From assembly GCF_037153985.1 (NCBI RefSeq), contig NZ_JBBAYI010000011.1, forward strand, positions 124,001-188,000: a DNA stretch of 64,000 nt. Direction: 5' to 3'. Below are positions 24,984 to 34,343 of this stretch, one piece after another. The position numbers and the translations under genes were made by a program. Under the pieces are notes generated by a model. That model had not been told where the DNA came from and did no database searches. It saw only the letters and a list, made by a program, of their open reading frames with translations. This DNA comes from Emticicia sp037153985. GTDB lineage: Bacteria > Bacteroidota > Bacteroidia > Cytophagales > Spirosomataceae. Numbering within the stretch: the stretch's first letter is position 1; every line of letters starts with the position of its first letter.

Positions 24984-26543
24984 TCAGAGCGGAATATTCC
25001 CATGTTTCTTTCTAGGGAGTGTATCAACTTTGTTTTCGAGCATTTTAAAGGCTTTTAGCAGTTTTTCACGGGTATCTTCCGGTTTAATTACCTCATCAAT
25101 ATAACCACGATGAGCGGCCTTATAGGGGTTTGCAAATTTCTCGGTATATTCATCTATCTTGCTCTGGAGTTCTGCTTGGGGGTCGGCTGCTTCGCTTATT
25201 TCCTTACGGAAAATAATTTCAGCGGCTCCGGCAGCACCCATTACGGCAATTTCGGCCGATGTCCATGCATAATTAAGGTCCGCCCCAATATGTTTTGAGT
25301 TCATTACACAATAAGCTCCGCCATAGGCTTTACGGGTAATTACGGTTACACGAGGAACAGTGGCCTCGCTGAAAGCATATAATAATTTGGCTCCGTGCAT
25401 AATAATGCCATTCCATTCTTGGTCGGTTCCGGGTAAGAAACCGGGTACATCTTCCAGCACTAGTAGCGGAATATTGAAACAATCACAAAAACGCACAAAT
25501 CTGGCTCCTTTAATACTTGCATTAATGTCTAAAACACCTGCAAGCACCGAAGGCTGATTCCCTACAATGCCTATGCTACGCCCACCCATACGTGCAAAGC
25601 CTACTACAATGTTTTCGGCAAAGTTTTTATGTACTTCAAAAAAACTGTCTGTATCTGTTAGTTCTTCTATCAGTTCCCGTACGTCATAGGGTTGATTAGG
25701 GTTTTCTGGAATCAGGTCGGTTAGTTTTGTTCGTTTTTCATTACCGGTCGATTCATAAGGCAAGAAAGGTGGCTGGTCTTCACAGTTAGAAGGAATATAA
25801 CTAAAGAGTTTTTTAATATCATTGATACATTGCACCTCGTTGGCTGCTACAAAGTGCGTTACCCCCGACTTAGTAGCATGGGTCATGGCTCCGCCCAGCT
25901 CTTCCGAGGTTACATCTTCATGGGTAACGGTTTTTACAACGTTGGGGCCTGTTACAAACATATAAGAGGTATTTTCAACCATGAAAATATAGTCTGTCAG
26001 GGCAGGGGAGTATACTGCACCACCCGCACAAGGCCCCATAATGGCAGAAATTTGTGGAATAACCCCTGAGGCTAAAGTATTACGATAGAAAATATCGGCA
26101 TATCCTGCCAATGAATTAACACCTTCCTGAATACGTGCGCCACCAGAATCGTTCAGGCCAATTACCGGAGCACCGTTTTTCATGGCCATATCCATTATTT
26201 TACAGATTTTCTCGGCGTATGTTTCAGACAACGAGCCACCAAAAACTGTAAAGTCCTGTGCAAATACATATACTAATCGGCCATTAATGGTTCCATACCC
26301 TGTTACTACGCCATCGCCCAGATAATATTCTTTGTCTAAACCAAAATCTTTACTTCGGTGCATAACAAACTTCCCGATTTCCTCAAAGGTGTTCTCGTCT
26401 AATAATAATTCTATTCTTTCACGAGCAGTAAGTTTGCCTTTTGAGTGCTGGCTTTCTATTCTTTTTGCTCCTCCACCTTGTTCGGCTTCAGCATTTTTAC
26501 GGTCAAGTATTTGAAGTTTTCCGAGATTCGATTTTGATGACAT
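24984..26543 (-). CDS. Acyl-CoA carboxylase carboxyltransferase subunit (propionyl-CoA carboxylase beta type)
   Basis: 519 residues from ATG 26543 (an in-frame ATG at 26573 would add ten residues; 26543 matches the usual family length and start). Both halves of the crotonase-fold carboxyltransferase are present: N-domain with GGGAKRIESQHSKGKLTARER, VFAQDFTVFGGSLSE, GLNDSGGARIQEG, and GPCAGGAVYSPALTD oxyanion region; C-domain with GIVGNQPSVLAGVLD, ARFVRFCDCFNIPLL, DVPGFLPGTDQE and TRKAYGGAYCVM. It transfers carboxyl from carboxybiotin to propionyl- or another acyl-CoA. The biotin carboxylase and biotin carrier subunits are not in this window. A PccB call is most likely, but methylcrotonyl or acetyl substrates are possible. 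Confidence 0.9.
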   Translation of the reverse strand: MSSKSNLGKLQILDRKNAEAEQGGGAKRIESQHSKGKLTARERIELLLDENTFEEIGKFVMHRSKDFGLDKEYYLGDGVVTGYGTINGRLVYVFAQDFTVFGGSLSETYAEKICKIMDMAMKNGAPVIGLNDSGGARIQEGVNSLAGYADIFYRNTLASGVIPQISAIMGPCAGGAVYSPALTDYIFMVENTSYMFVTGPNVVKTVTHEDVTSEELGGAMTHATKSGVTHFVAANEVQCINDIKKLFSYIPSNCEDQPPFLPYESTGNEKRTKLTDLIPENPNQPYDVRELIEELTDTDSFFEVHKNFAENIVVGFARMGGRSIGIVGNQPSVLAGVLDINASIKGARFVRFCDCFNIPLLVLEDVPGFLPGTDQEWNGIIMHGAKLLYAFSEATVPRVTVITRKAYGGAYCVMNSKHIGADLNYAWTSAEIAVMGAAGAAEIIFRKEISEAADPQAELQSKIDEYTEKFANPYKAAHRGYIDEVIKPEDTREKLLKAFKMLENKVDTLPRKKHGNIPL

Positions 26544-26570
26544 ATTAAACAATGGGGCTTTTGAGTTGAA

Positions 26571-26578
26571 CAAAACTA
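26571..26578 (-). promoter_or_regulatory. Candidate -7 box (TAGTTTTG) for the carboxyltransferase gene
   Basis: On the minus strand TAGTTTTG matches TAnnTTTG 28 bases upstream of ATG 26543. No TTG stands at the expected -33 position, so the promoter may be weak or activated. Confidence 0.4.
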
Positions 26579-27030
26579 AGAAAACTGTAATAAAAAGTAT
26601 TTATCTGAACCATTTTTTATTTGCCTCTTAACTTCAGGTTAGCCGAGTATCCTATGTTTTTTAGATAAATGCTTTAGTATTAGTAAGATTATTCTTTTTG
26701 TTCAGATTAATACTACTGTTGTACTTTTTTGTTTTAACTATTCTGGCGGTATCTTGTTTAAAAAAAATGCTTGATAAGCGAACTAGCCTGCCATGTTTCA
26801 GGATTCTGTTGCAATATAAATAAAAATAGCTGTGTATCGATACCATTCTGGAAGTATCGGAGCAATTTTAGGTAGTTGTATTTTTAGCCTTTAATGCAGT
26901 TAAACACAGGCTTTTAGCAATAATTCGTATATATATGTGGCTCTTGCCGGAACATTAAAAAGTATATTGAAATTTGAATTTTCGAGCCATTTGGCTTAAT
27001 TTTCACACTTTAATCAACTTATATCCTCAC
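26579..27030. other. 452-base gap with imperfect inverted repeat
   Basis: Between divergent genes. The only structure seen is an inverted repeat of 15 bases with one mismatch (AGTATTTATCTGAAC at 26596-26610 and GTTCAGATTAATACT at 26700-26714). The right arm can also pair with TAGTATTA inside the interval, so two exclusive folds are possible. A minus-strand frame at 26661-26846 is AT-rich with low-complexity Lys/Asn/Ile content and is not called. No tRNA or riboswitch recognised. Confidence 0.4.
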
Positions 27031-28107
27031 ATGAAATCTAATAAATCGTTTTTCCTCAAATTCTTCGAGGTGTTTTTTATGCTTCTGGTAGTGATTGGCC
27101 TTGCCCAGTATTCTGATTACATTACGGGTCTTCAGATGCGTGTAGTTACCAATGCCCGGCTTATCTGGATTGTTTGCGGAGTGCTTATTGCTTTGAGTTT
27201 AGGATTAGGGGCTGTATGGCATAAATTCATCAAAAAAACAGATTTACACCAATGGTTTCAGCCAATTATTACTTTTTATGTAGCTCATCAGATAAGTACT
27301 TATGGGGCGGCAAAAATATTGAAAACGCAGTTTCAGGCACCTGATTATATTCTGGAAAGCCCTGTTGGCGAACTAAACGGTTTCTGGTTAACTTGGACTT
27401 ACTTTGGTTACTCTCCTACATTTGCTATGTTGTTGGGTATTATTCAGGTATCAGGGGCCTTCTTGTTGCTTTTTCGGAAAACACGTTTACTGGCTACTTT
27501 CATTTTATTACCCATCATGGTGAATATCGATTTTATTGACCATTTCTATGATATTTCTCCATTGGCTTATTATAATTCGTTGCACTATACGTTTATTCTG
27601 CTTTTTGTGATGTTTCTTGACTACGACAAGCTGATTACTGCTTTTTTTTCGTACAGAGAATATTATTATTTCAACAAAAAAACGGTACTCATGAATTTGG
27701 TCAGGGCAGTTGTGATAGGAGGGGCATTTTTGCATATATATCTGCTAAAGAGAAGTTTTCAGGGTAAAACTGCCATTAACGGGGTGTGGAAAGTAGATGA
27801 AATTACCAAAAGAAACCAGCGTATTACTCCCTCGGTAAGCAATGCTGACTCGGTCTGGTCGAAAGTGTATTTTGAATGGAGATATGGCTGCCTTTTCAAA
27901 TATAATCCTGACAGGTTTAATAACGCAAAAGATTTGTTCGGACAATATGCCGTTAATGAAGCCAAAAGGCAGGTTAAAATTGGTTTTCAAGAAGGGGACA
28001 AAACCGATTCTTTATACCTGAACTACCGTACAGAAGGCAATACAATGTTTATGTGGGGTTTATACAAAAAAGATTCGTTATCAATGAAACTGACGAGACT
28101 AAAATAA
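27031..28107 (+). CDS. DoxX-like multi-helix membrane protein with C-terminal lipocalin-like domain
   Basis: 358 residues from ATG 27031 (frame opens at 26974 but that ATG precedes an unlikely extension). Helices near residues 12-32, 47-66, 78-98, 130-150, 155-172, 187-208 and 232-247 resemble the DoxX/SURF4 fold. The C-terminal part, about 255-358, begins INGVWKVDEI and is soluble with beta-strand pattern, like small lipocalin-type domains of Bacteroidota. Function is unknown; DoxX-like proteins may take part in redox processes at the membrane. It is convergent with nuoN with a single base between the stop codons. Confidence 0.7.
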   Translation: MKSNKSFFLKFFEVFFMLLVVIGLAQYSDYITGLQMRVVTNARLIWIVCGVLIALSLGLGAVWHKFIKKTDLHQWFQPIITFYVAHQISTYGAAKILKTQFQAPDYILESPVGELNGFWLTWTYFGYSPTFAMLLGIIQVSGAFLLLFRKTRLLATFILLPIMVNIDFIDHFYDISPLAYYNSLHYTFILLFVMFLDYDKLITAFFSYREYYYFNKKTVLMNLVRAVVIGGAFLHIYLLKRSFQGKTAINGVWKVDEITKRNQRITPSVSNADSVWSKVYFEWRYGCLFKYNPDRFNNAKDLFGQYAVNEAKRQVKIGFQEGDKTDSLYLNYRTEGNTMFMWGLYKKDSLSMKLTRLK

Positions 28108-28108
28108 T

Positions 28109-29572
28109 TTACAGGCTTTCGATGAGTTTCATCAGGGTATCAGGCTTGACAAAGAGGTAAATAATCATAAAAACAAATATGAATAGAAGCCCTTTTTTGA
28201 AAAAGCCTAATTGGTATCTTTTGGCACCTACTTTGGCTTCTTTAAAAATCATGAAGTAAGGAATTTTCAGATAATAGAAAACTGAAATAGCAGTATTTAA
28301 CAAGCTAATGATTAAGACAATTAGCAATAACTGATTATTTGATGACTGATAAGAATCCCACAAGGCTGTAAATATAAGCAGCTTGCCTGTAAACCCAACT
28401 GTGGGCGGAAAACCAACGAGGGCAATCATGATAACAACTGCCGATAAGCCCAAAAAAATGTTTTCTTGCCCAAGCCCTTGCAGGCTTGTCAGCTCGTAGC
28501 TATCTGTCTTTAAGGCAAGAAGGTCAACCAGTACAAATGCTGCCAGTGTAATAAACATATAGGTTGCCACATAAAAAATAGCCGACTGCACCCCAAACTC
28601 ATTAATTGCCAACAACCCAACCAGCATGAAACCTGCATGCGCAATAGTTGAATAACCGAGCATACGTTTGGTGTTATTCTGCCACAAAGCTGAAAGATTC
28701 CCGATAAGCAAAGAACCAATAATAATGATTGACATTATTAGTCTGAAATCGATACTTAAAGCACTCAGGAAACGGATAATAACTACTATAACACCCACTT
28801 TTGGGGCAATTGATAAAAATGCTACAATAGGAGTAGGGGTGGCCTCGTATACATCGGGTGTCCAGCTATGGAAAGGAGCCGCAGAAAGTTTAAATAATAA
28901 TCCGCCCAAAGTCATGAAAGCGGCTATATTGGCAACCCATGAGGGGTTCTGCCCCAGAAAAGTGGCAAATTCCTGACTTCCGAGTTGAAGCGAGCCTGTC
29001 ATGCCATATAATAACGAAATTCCGTAAAGCATTACTGCCGAACTAGTAGCACCTGTGAGCAGGTATTTTATGCCAGCTTCGGCATTGGCTTTGGACTTAT
29101 TGATAGCCACAAGTATATAGGAACAGATTGAAACCATTTCGAGTGCTACATAAAGCATTAACAAGTGGTTTGTCATGCTCAGAACAAAAAGTCCAAGAAT
29201 AGCAGCCAGAAAAATGGCATAAAATTCTGCCATAACTTTGTAGCCCACAATCCATAAATGCAGAATAACAAATATGGCCGAAACCGTTACAAGAATTTTA
29301 AAAAATATACTGAGTTTATCCAGATAAATAAGGTTATGGAACAACACGATTCCGGCGTCGAAATACTGGTCCATAAATCCGAGAAACACATAAAAAACAA
29401 ATCCTATACTTATTAATACGCTAATAGTCAGGGTATTGAAAAGGTTATAACTCTGGGTCGATTTTTTAGTGAAGGCCACAATAGTTACAACTATTAAAAA
29501 CACCCCTGCAAAAATCAGGTCAGGCATTAATAATTTTGTACTGAACAGAATATGTGTAATTTTCTCGAGCAT
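28109..29572 (-). CDS. nuoN: NADH-quinone oxidoreductase subunit N
   Basis: 487 residues, about fourteen transmembrane helices. Antiporter-like proton-pumping subunit of complex I, one of three related (L, M, N). The conserved core includes MTNHLLMLYVALEMVSICSY, EAGIKYLLTGATSSAVMLYG, FKLSAAPFHSWTPDVYEATP (with pump Lys and Pro), AFLSIAPKVG, and RMLGYSTIAHAGFML. Last of a nuoL-M-N set on the minus strand; other nuo genes are not within the window. Confidence 0.95.
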   Translation of the reverse strand: MLEKITHILFSTKLLMPDLIFAGVFLIVVTIVAFTKKSTQSYNLFNTLTISVLISIGFVFYVFLGFMDQYFDAGIVLFHNLIYLDKLSIFFKILVTVSAIFVILHLWIVGYKVMAEFYAIFLAAILGLFVLSMTNHLLMLYVALEMVSICSYILVAINKSKANAEAGIKYLLTGATSSAVMLYGISLLYGMTGSLQLGSQEFATFLGQNPSWVANIAAFMTLGGLLFKLSAAPFHSWTPDVYEATPTPIVAFLSIAPKVGVIVVIIRFLSALSIDFRLIMSIIIIGSLLIGNLSALWQNNTKRMLGYSTIAHAGFMLVGLLAINEFGVQSAIFYVATYMFITLAAFVLVDLLALKTDSYELTSLQGLGQENIFLGLSAVVIMIALVGFPPTVGFTGKLLIFTALWDSYQSSNNQLLLIVLIISLLNTAISVFYYLKIPYFMIFKEAKVGAKRYQLGFFKKGLLFIFVFMIIYLFVKPDTLMKLIESL

Positions 29573-29645
29573 TAGCTATACAATGGTTAATGTCACCTTT
29601 AGGTGAGTTAACCTTTATTTTGTAAGTATAGGAGCTATACTTTTG

Positions 29646-31223
29646 TTAAAATTTTTCTAAAAACAGCTTTACCGACTCACCGCTGATGTCAAAAATCAAA
29701 TTCGGGAAAATGCCAAAAATAATAGCTAGCACAGACAAGCCATAGAGCAGTACTATTTCTCTGAGGTCTAAATCTTTTAAATGTGCTTCCTGATTACGAT
29801 TAGCCCAGAATTTGCCAAAGAACATTCGTTGGAGTGTCCAGAGAAAATACCCTGCCGATAAAACCAAGCCTAACATGGCTATCATGGCTACCCAGTCAGG
29901 GAGAACTTTGGATTGGAATGCACCCATAAGCGTGAAAAACTCACCAATAAAGCCGGGCAATGACGGTAGCCCTAAAGCACCAAAAAAGCCTATTGTAACA
30001 GCCACCGTGAAAAGTGGCATCTTGGTAGCAAGGCCACGGAAGTTTTCAATCAGGCGGTTATGAGTTCTGTCATAGATAACACCTGCAATCAGGAATAATA
30101 ATGCAGATAAAATACCATGGCCAAACATCTGATAAATGGCTCCGTTAACACCCTCGGCTGTCATGGCTGATAAGCCTAATAGCACAAACCCCATGTGTGA
30201 CACCGACGAGTAGGCAATCATTTTTTTCAAATCTTCCTGAGCCAATGCATTAAATGCGCCATACACAATAGAAATAACGCCTGCTCCGGCTACTACGTAG
30301 GTGCATTGATAAGCGATGTCTGGAAAGAAACCATACGCTATACGAATAAAACCATACGCACCAATTTTTAACAAGATACCCGCCAGAATTACCGACACAG
30401 GCGTTGGGGCCTCAACGTGCGCATCGGGAAGCCACGTATGTAAAGGTACTGTGGGTAATTTAATGCCGAAGCCTATCAGTAATAGCACAAAAGCAAAATT
30501 ACGTGCCGGAACACCCAGAATCAGTTGGGTTTTGTCGGGTGCAAGCAATGAGTCATGGAGGTAATTTTTAAAATCACCCAGAAGCCTGAAATCAAATGTA
30601 TGCACAACGGTGCCTAGCTCCTGCGAAAAGAAAGTATCATTGACCGACATTGCCAAGCCAATCATTACAATCAGGATAAACACCGAGCCAACAAAGGTGT
30701 AAATGAAAAACTTAATAGCCGAATATTCTCTTCTTTCGCCCCCCCAGATTCCTATCAGGAAATACATGGGTAAAAGCATAAACTCAAAGAAGATGAAAAA
30801 CAGAAAGAAATCGAGTGCAACAAAACAACCTATTACCGTACCCGATAGCAATAAATAAAGTGCATGATAAGCCTTTGGCCGATGTTCAATATTGAAAGAA
30901 GCAATTGAACCAGCCATAAATATAATGCCCGAAAGCAGCACCATAGGCATATTAATGCCATCAACTCCTAGCAGATAGTCGATTGATAAAATTCCGAGGC
31001 TTCCTAAACCCATTCTTATCCACTCATACTGTTCAAGAAACTGGAATGAAGTAAGCTGGCGGTCAAAGGAATTATAAAGGCTAAAAATATTTAATAAATT
31101 AATGATACTTACCAGTATAGAGATCCATTTAAACGAATCCTTGTAAGCATTAGGCAATAACAACACCAGAACTGCCGCACCAATCGGTAGAAAAATGAGT
31201 GTTGAAAGTAAAATATTATTCAT
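29646..31223 (-). CDS. nuoM: NADH-quinone oxidoreductase subunit M
   Basis: 525 residues, about fourteen transmembrane helices. Antiporter-like subunit of complex I. Landmarks: YLLGVDGINMPMVLLSG, FFLFFIFFEFMLLPMYFLIGIWGG (with the conserved Glu of helix 5), GIKLPTVPLHTWLPDAHVEAP, GILLKIGAYGFIRI, LKKMIAYSSVSHMGFVLLG, and a C-terminal LPSLPGFIGEFFTLMG. Located 30 bases after nuoL, with 73 bases before nuoN. Confidence 0.97.
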   Translation of the reverse strand: MNNILLSTLIFLPIGAAVLVLLLPNAYKDSFKWISILVSIINLLNIFSLYNSFDRQLTSFQFLEQYEWIRMGLGSLGILSIDYLLGVDGINMPMVLLSGIIFMAGSIASFNIEHRPKAYHALYLLLSGTVIGCFVALDFFLFFIFFEFMLLPMYFLIGIWGGERREYSAIKFFIYTFVGSVFILIVMIGLAMSVNDTFFSQELGTVVHTFDFRLLGDFKNYLHDSLLAPDKTQLILGVPARNFAFVLLLIGFGIKLPTVPLHTWLPDAHVEAPTPVSVILAGILLKIGAYGFIRIAYGFFPDIAYQCTYVVAGAGVISIVYGAFNALAQEDLKKMIAYSSVSHMGFVLLGLSAMTAEGVNGAIYQMFGHGILSALLFLIAGVIYDRTHNRLIENFRGLATKMPLFTVAVTIGFFGALGLPSLPGFIGEFFTLMGAFQSKVLPDWVAMIAMLGLVLSAGYFLWTLQRMFFGKFWANRNQEAHLKDLDLREIVLLYGLSVLAIIFGIFPNLIFDISGESVKLFLEKF

Positions 31224-31253
31224 GCCAATATCCTTCGGAAAAGGATTTTTAAA

Positions 31254-33314
31254 TTATACAATTAATAAAACAATAATTAGAACCAGACAAACAAAAATGG
31301 TAATGATATAGGTTTGTGCTTTGCCATTCTGAATCTGTCGGGTGTAGCTACCGGCTTTGCCTGTCATATTGGCTACGAAATTCACCAACCCATCAATCAG
31401 GTTTGTTTCAATCCAGCTAACAATTCCAGCAATGCCTATAAATATTCGGGCTATCAGGTTAATAAATCCATCAATAATCCGGCTATCAAATTTGTAAATA
31501 AGTGGGCTAAGCCAGAGTATCGGGCTTACAAATAGTTTCTGGTAAAGCTCGCTCAGGTAAAAATTATGAAATACAAGCCGTGCCACAAAACCATCAGGTT
31601 CTGTTTTGAATTTATCTAGTTTGTTGCTTTCTTCTTTCGTATAAATATACCCTAGTAATACCCCATTAAGCGAAACCAGAATGGCTATGTAGGCTATCCA
31701 GTGGTAGTTTTTTGAAGTATGGGTGAAGGTTTCGAAAAACCAGCTACTTTCTGCGTTAAACGGATTTACCGAAAATACAAAGCCTAATGAGGCAATAGCC
31801 ATTACAATAGCCGATAACTCCATAGGGCCAATGACAGCTATGGCATCATAAAAAGATTCAACGGTGAGCTTGTCCTGCTCATTAACGTCATCATCAACCT
31901 TAACAATGCCTTCTATCCGTTTGGCTAAATTTCTGTAAAAACTCACTGCTCCTGAAGAAATAAGCTCAAGTGGGTTATCTTCTCTTTCCAGAAATACCAG
32001 ATAAATCTGACGCATCATGTAGTAAGCACTCATACCTGACACAACAAGGCATATTGCCGGAACAGCAAAATAAATTTGTTTAGGTTGATTTGCCGCCCAT
32101 TCAAAAGCCGCTACAATAATGGCATCTTTTGATAGAAACCCCGAAAACAGCGGAAGCCCCGCCAAAGCTGCTGCACATATTGTGTAACAATAAAAAATAA
32201 TAGGTATTTGCTTGCGCAGATTCCCCATGTGGCGCATATCCTGTTGGTGGTGCGTATAGTGAATTACGGCTCCGGCGCATAGAAACAACCCTGCTTTAAA
32301 AAAAGCGTGGGTAACCAAATGAAAAAGTGCTGCATTTACTGCACCTATTCCTAACCCTACAACCATTAGGCCTAATTGTGAAATGGTTGAAAAAGCGAGT
32401 AGCTTTTTAATATCGTATTGAACCAGTGCCGAACAAGCCCCGAAAAAGGCCGTAAGAGTGCCAACTATGGCCATTACTAACAGCGCATCGGCGTTCAGAA
32501 TCGGGAAAAACCTTGCCATCAGGAAAATACCGGCAGCCACCATGGTAGCTGCATGGATAAGTGCCGAAACAGGCGTGGGGCCTTCCATGGCATCGGGTAG
32601 CCAGATTTGTAGAGGCAATTGCGCCGACTTTGCTATGCAACCACAAAAAATGAGTAAGCCAATAGTGGTTATAACAGGGCTGTTAAAAGCAGCTTTAGGT
32701 ATAAGGCTGGCTTTGTGTACAATTTCGCCTAGTTCAAAAGTGCCAAAATATCGATAAATCAAAAGTATACCTATCAGAAAGCCTACATCACCCACACGAT
32801 TCACCAGAAAGGCTTTTTTAGCTGCATTAGTAGCCGCCTGTTTCTCGTACCAGAAACCTATCAATAGGTAAGAACATACACCTACGAGTTCCCAGAATAT
32901 ATAAATCATTAACAAATTGCCAGAGATAACAATACCAATCATAGCCAGAATGAACAGATTGATATAGGCAAAATAACGCCCGAAGCTCGGGTCGCCCGAC
33001 ATATATTTGATTGAAAATACTTGTACCCAAAGTGCAATAAATTGCACCAGAAAGTACATAAGGAAGGTGAGGTCGTTGAAGATAATATCTATGGTAAAAG
33101 CTGTATCTCCGATAAAAATCCAGTTATAGTGAATCACATCGCCCATGATGTCACTCAGACGAATACCCATAGAGAATAAAACCCCTATCACATTAAGCGT
33201 TACTGAAAGTAAACCAACTGACTGTTCACTTAAAGTATTTCGTTTATATAAAAGAAACGAGAACCCCGCTAAATATAACAATAGGTTAATTAAAATAACT
33301 TGTTCGGCAGACAT
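31254..33314 (-). CDS. nuoL: NADH-quinone oxidoreductase subunit L
   Basis: 686 residues, at the long end of the family. About sixteen helices. Landmarks: LTFLMYFLVQFIALWVQVFS, FWELVGVCSYLLIGFWYEK, AFLVNRVGDVGFLIGI, AKSAQLPLQIWLPDAMEGPTPVSALIHAATMVAAG, DIKKLLAFSTISQLGLMV and VTHAFFKAGLFLCAG. A soluble loop (about 443-490, EGIVKVDDDVNEQDKLTVES) precedes the long lateral helix region. It starts the nuoLMN group without nuoK directly upstream; instead a divergent cytochrome c gene lies there, so complex I genes are split in this genome or the operon has been broken here. Confidence 0.96.
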   Translation of the reverse strand: MSAEQVILINLLLYLAGFSFLLYKRNTLSEQSVGLLSVTLNVIGVLFSMGIRLSDIMGDVIHYNWIFIGDTAFTIDIIFNDLTFLMYFLVQFIALWVQVFSIKYMSGDPSFGRYFAYINLFILAMIGIVISGNLLMIYIFWELVGVCSYLLIGFWYEKQAATNAAKKAFLVNRVGDVGFLIGILLIYRYFGTFELGEIVHKASLIPKAAFNSPVITTIGLLIFCGCIAKSAQLPLQIWLPDAMEGPTPVSALIHAATMVAAGIFLMARFFPILNADALLVMAIVGTLTAFFGACSALVQYDIKKLLAFSTISQLGLMVVGLGIGAVNAALFHLVTHAFFKAGLFLCAGAVIHYTHHQQDMRHMGNLRKQIPIIFYCYTICAAALAGLPLFSGFLSKDAIIVAAFEWAANQPKQIYFAVPAICLVVSGMSAYYMMRQIYLVFLEREDNPLELISSGAVSFYRNLAKRIEGIVKVDDDVNEQDKLTVESFYDAIAVIGPMELSAIVMAIASLGFVFSVNPFNAESSWFFETFTHTSKNYHWIAYIAILVSLNGVLLGYIYTKEESNKLDKFKTEPDGFVARLVFHNFYLSELYQKLFVSPILWLSPLIYKFDSRIIDGFINLIARIFIGIAGIVSWIETNLIDGLVNFVANMTGKAGSYTRQIQNGKAQTYIITIFVCLVLIIVLLIV

Positions 33315-33446
33315 TCAGATAGCAGGCTTTTTTGCAAATATCTTATGTTATGAGTTATAATGCAAAGATGAAGCCTAAATTTGTCTTTATTTTATTTGTG
33401 TGGCACGGTTTAATCCATAAATTTATAGGGTATATAGAGAAATAGC

Positions 33447-33950
33447 GTGGAGTTACAAAAAATACTCGGAAAAGTACGGGAATTGTTCGTACTGATTACT
33501 GTTCTTGTATGTATTCTCTGGATAATTGTTGCCATAAGTACATTTTATTATATTGGGCAAAGTAAAACTACTACATCGCAAACTCTTGCTTGCGGTGTGC
33601 AAGGCTCCCCCGCTGTTGGTTCATTAACGTCTGAATTAGCTTTAAAGGGTGAAGAACTTTTTAAAAATAACTGCAGCCAGTGCCACAGTGTAACCAACGA
33701 AATGATAGTTGGACCCGGCTTGCAGGATATTCAGAAAAGGAGATCAATCAGATGGATTCGGAGGTGGGTACGAGACTCGCAGAAATTGATTACAAGCGGA
33801 GATAAATATGCCATTAATTTATACAACAAGTTTAATATGACATCAATGCCAGCTTTCTCTGCGTTTACTAATCAGGATATTGATTCTATTATATCATATA
33901 TTGCAGAAATAAACCAAGAGCCGTTACCAGTTTTGTATATAATTGATTAA
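33447..33950 (+). CDS. Membrane-anchored monoheme cytochrome c
   Basis: 167 residues from GTG 33447. One N-terminal membrane anchor (about residues 14-36), then a class I cytochrome c domain with heme motif C76-S-Q-C-H80, IVGPGLQDIQKR, and methionine ligand candidate in MTSMPAFSAFTNQDID. Faces the periplasm and carries electrons in respiration. A TAAATTTG element at 33376-33383 could be its -7 box. Divergent from nuoL and followed 19 bases later by a VOC protein. Confidence 0.88.
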   Translation: MELQKILGKVRELFVLITVLVCILWIIVAISTFYYIGQSKTTTSQTLACGVQGSPAVGSLTSELALKGEELFKNNCSQCHSVTNEMIVGPGLQDIQKRRSIRWIRRWVRDSQKLITSGDKYAINLYNKFNMTSMPAFSAFTNQDIDSIISYIAEINQEPLPVLYIID

Positions 33951-33968
33951 AATAAAACCATTACAACA

Positions 33969-34343
33969 ATGAACACTCCTTTCTTAGGACTAAGAACTAC
34001 AATTTATAAAGTAAGCGACCTCGAAAAAGCTAAAGAATGGTACAGCCAGATTCTGGGTATAAAGCCTTATTTTGACCAGCCTTTTTATGTTGGATACAAC
34101 GTAGGAGGTTATGAACTTGGCTTACAACCTGATGAAAAAAACGAGGCTAAAGCCGACGGCGTTATTACTTATTGGGGAGTTGAGGATATAGAAGCAACTT
34201 TTAAAACCTTACTAGATAATGGGGCAACATCTTATGAGAATCCTACCGAAGTAGGCGATGGTATAGTTGTAGCCGCAGTAAAAGATTTATGGGATAACGT
34301 GGTTGGCATTATTTATAACCCTCATTTTTCGGTAGGAACATAA
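33969..34343 (+). CDS. VOC (glyoxalase/bleomycin-resistance) family protein
   Basis: 124 residues with the paired beta-alpha-beta-beta-beta modules of the vicinal oxygen chelate fold: TTIYKVSDLEKAKEWYSQILG at the N-terminus, YELGLQPDEKN, and VEDIEATFKTLLDNGA with VKDLWDNVVGIIYNPHF at the end. Metal-ligand positions are only partly histidine/glutamate (Glu in YELGL, but Thr at the first site), so a glyoxalase activity is not certain. Its last 22 bases overlap the convergent YhhN-like gene. Confidence 0.85.
   Translation: MNTPFLGLRTTIYKVSDLEKAKEWYSQILGIKPYFDQPFYVGYNVGGYELGLQPDEKNEAKADGVITYWGVEDIEATFKTLLDNGATSYENPTEVGDGIVVAAVKDLWDNVVGIIYNPHFSVGT

Noticed and set aside
26661..26846. Minus-strand frame of 61 codons in the 26.6-27.0 kb gap
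   Set aside because: AT-driven composition (Lys, Asn, Ile), no start context or conserved motif.
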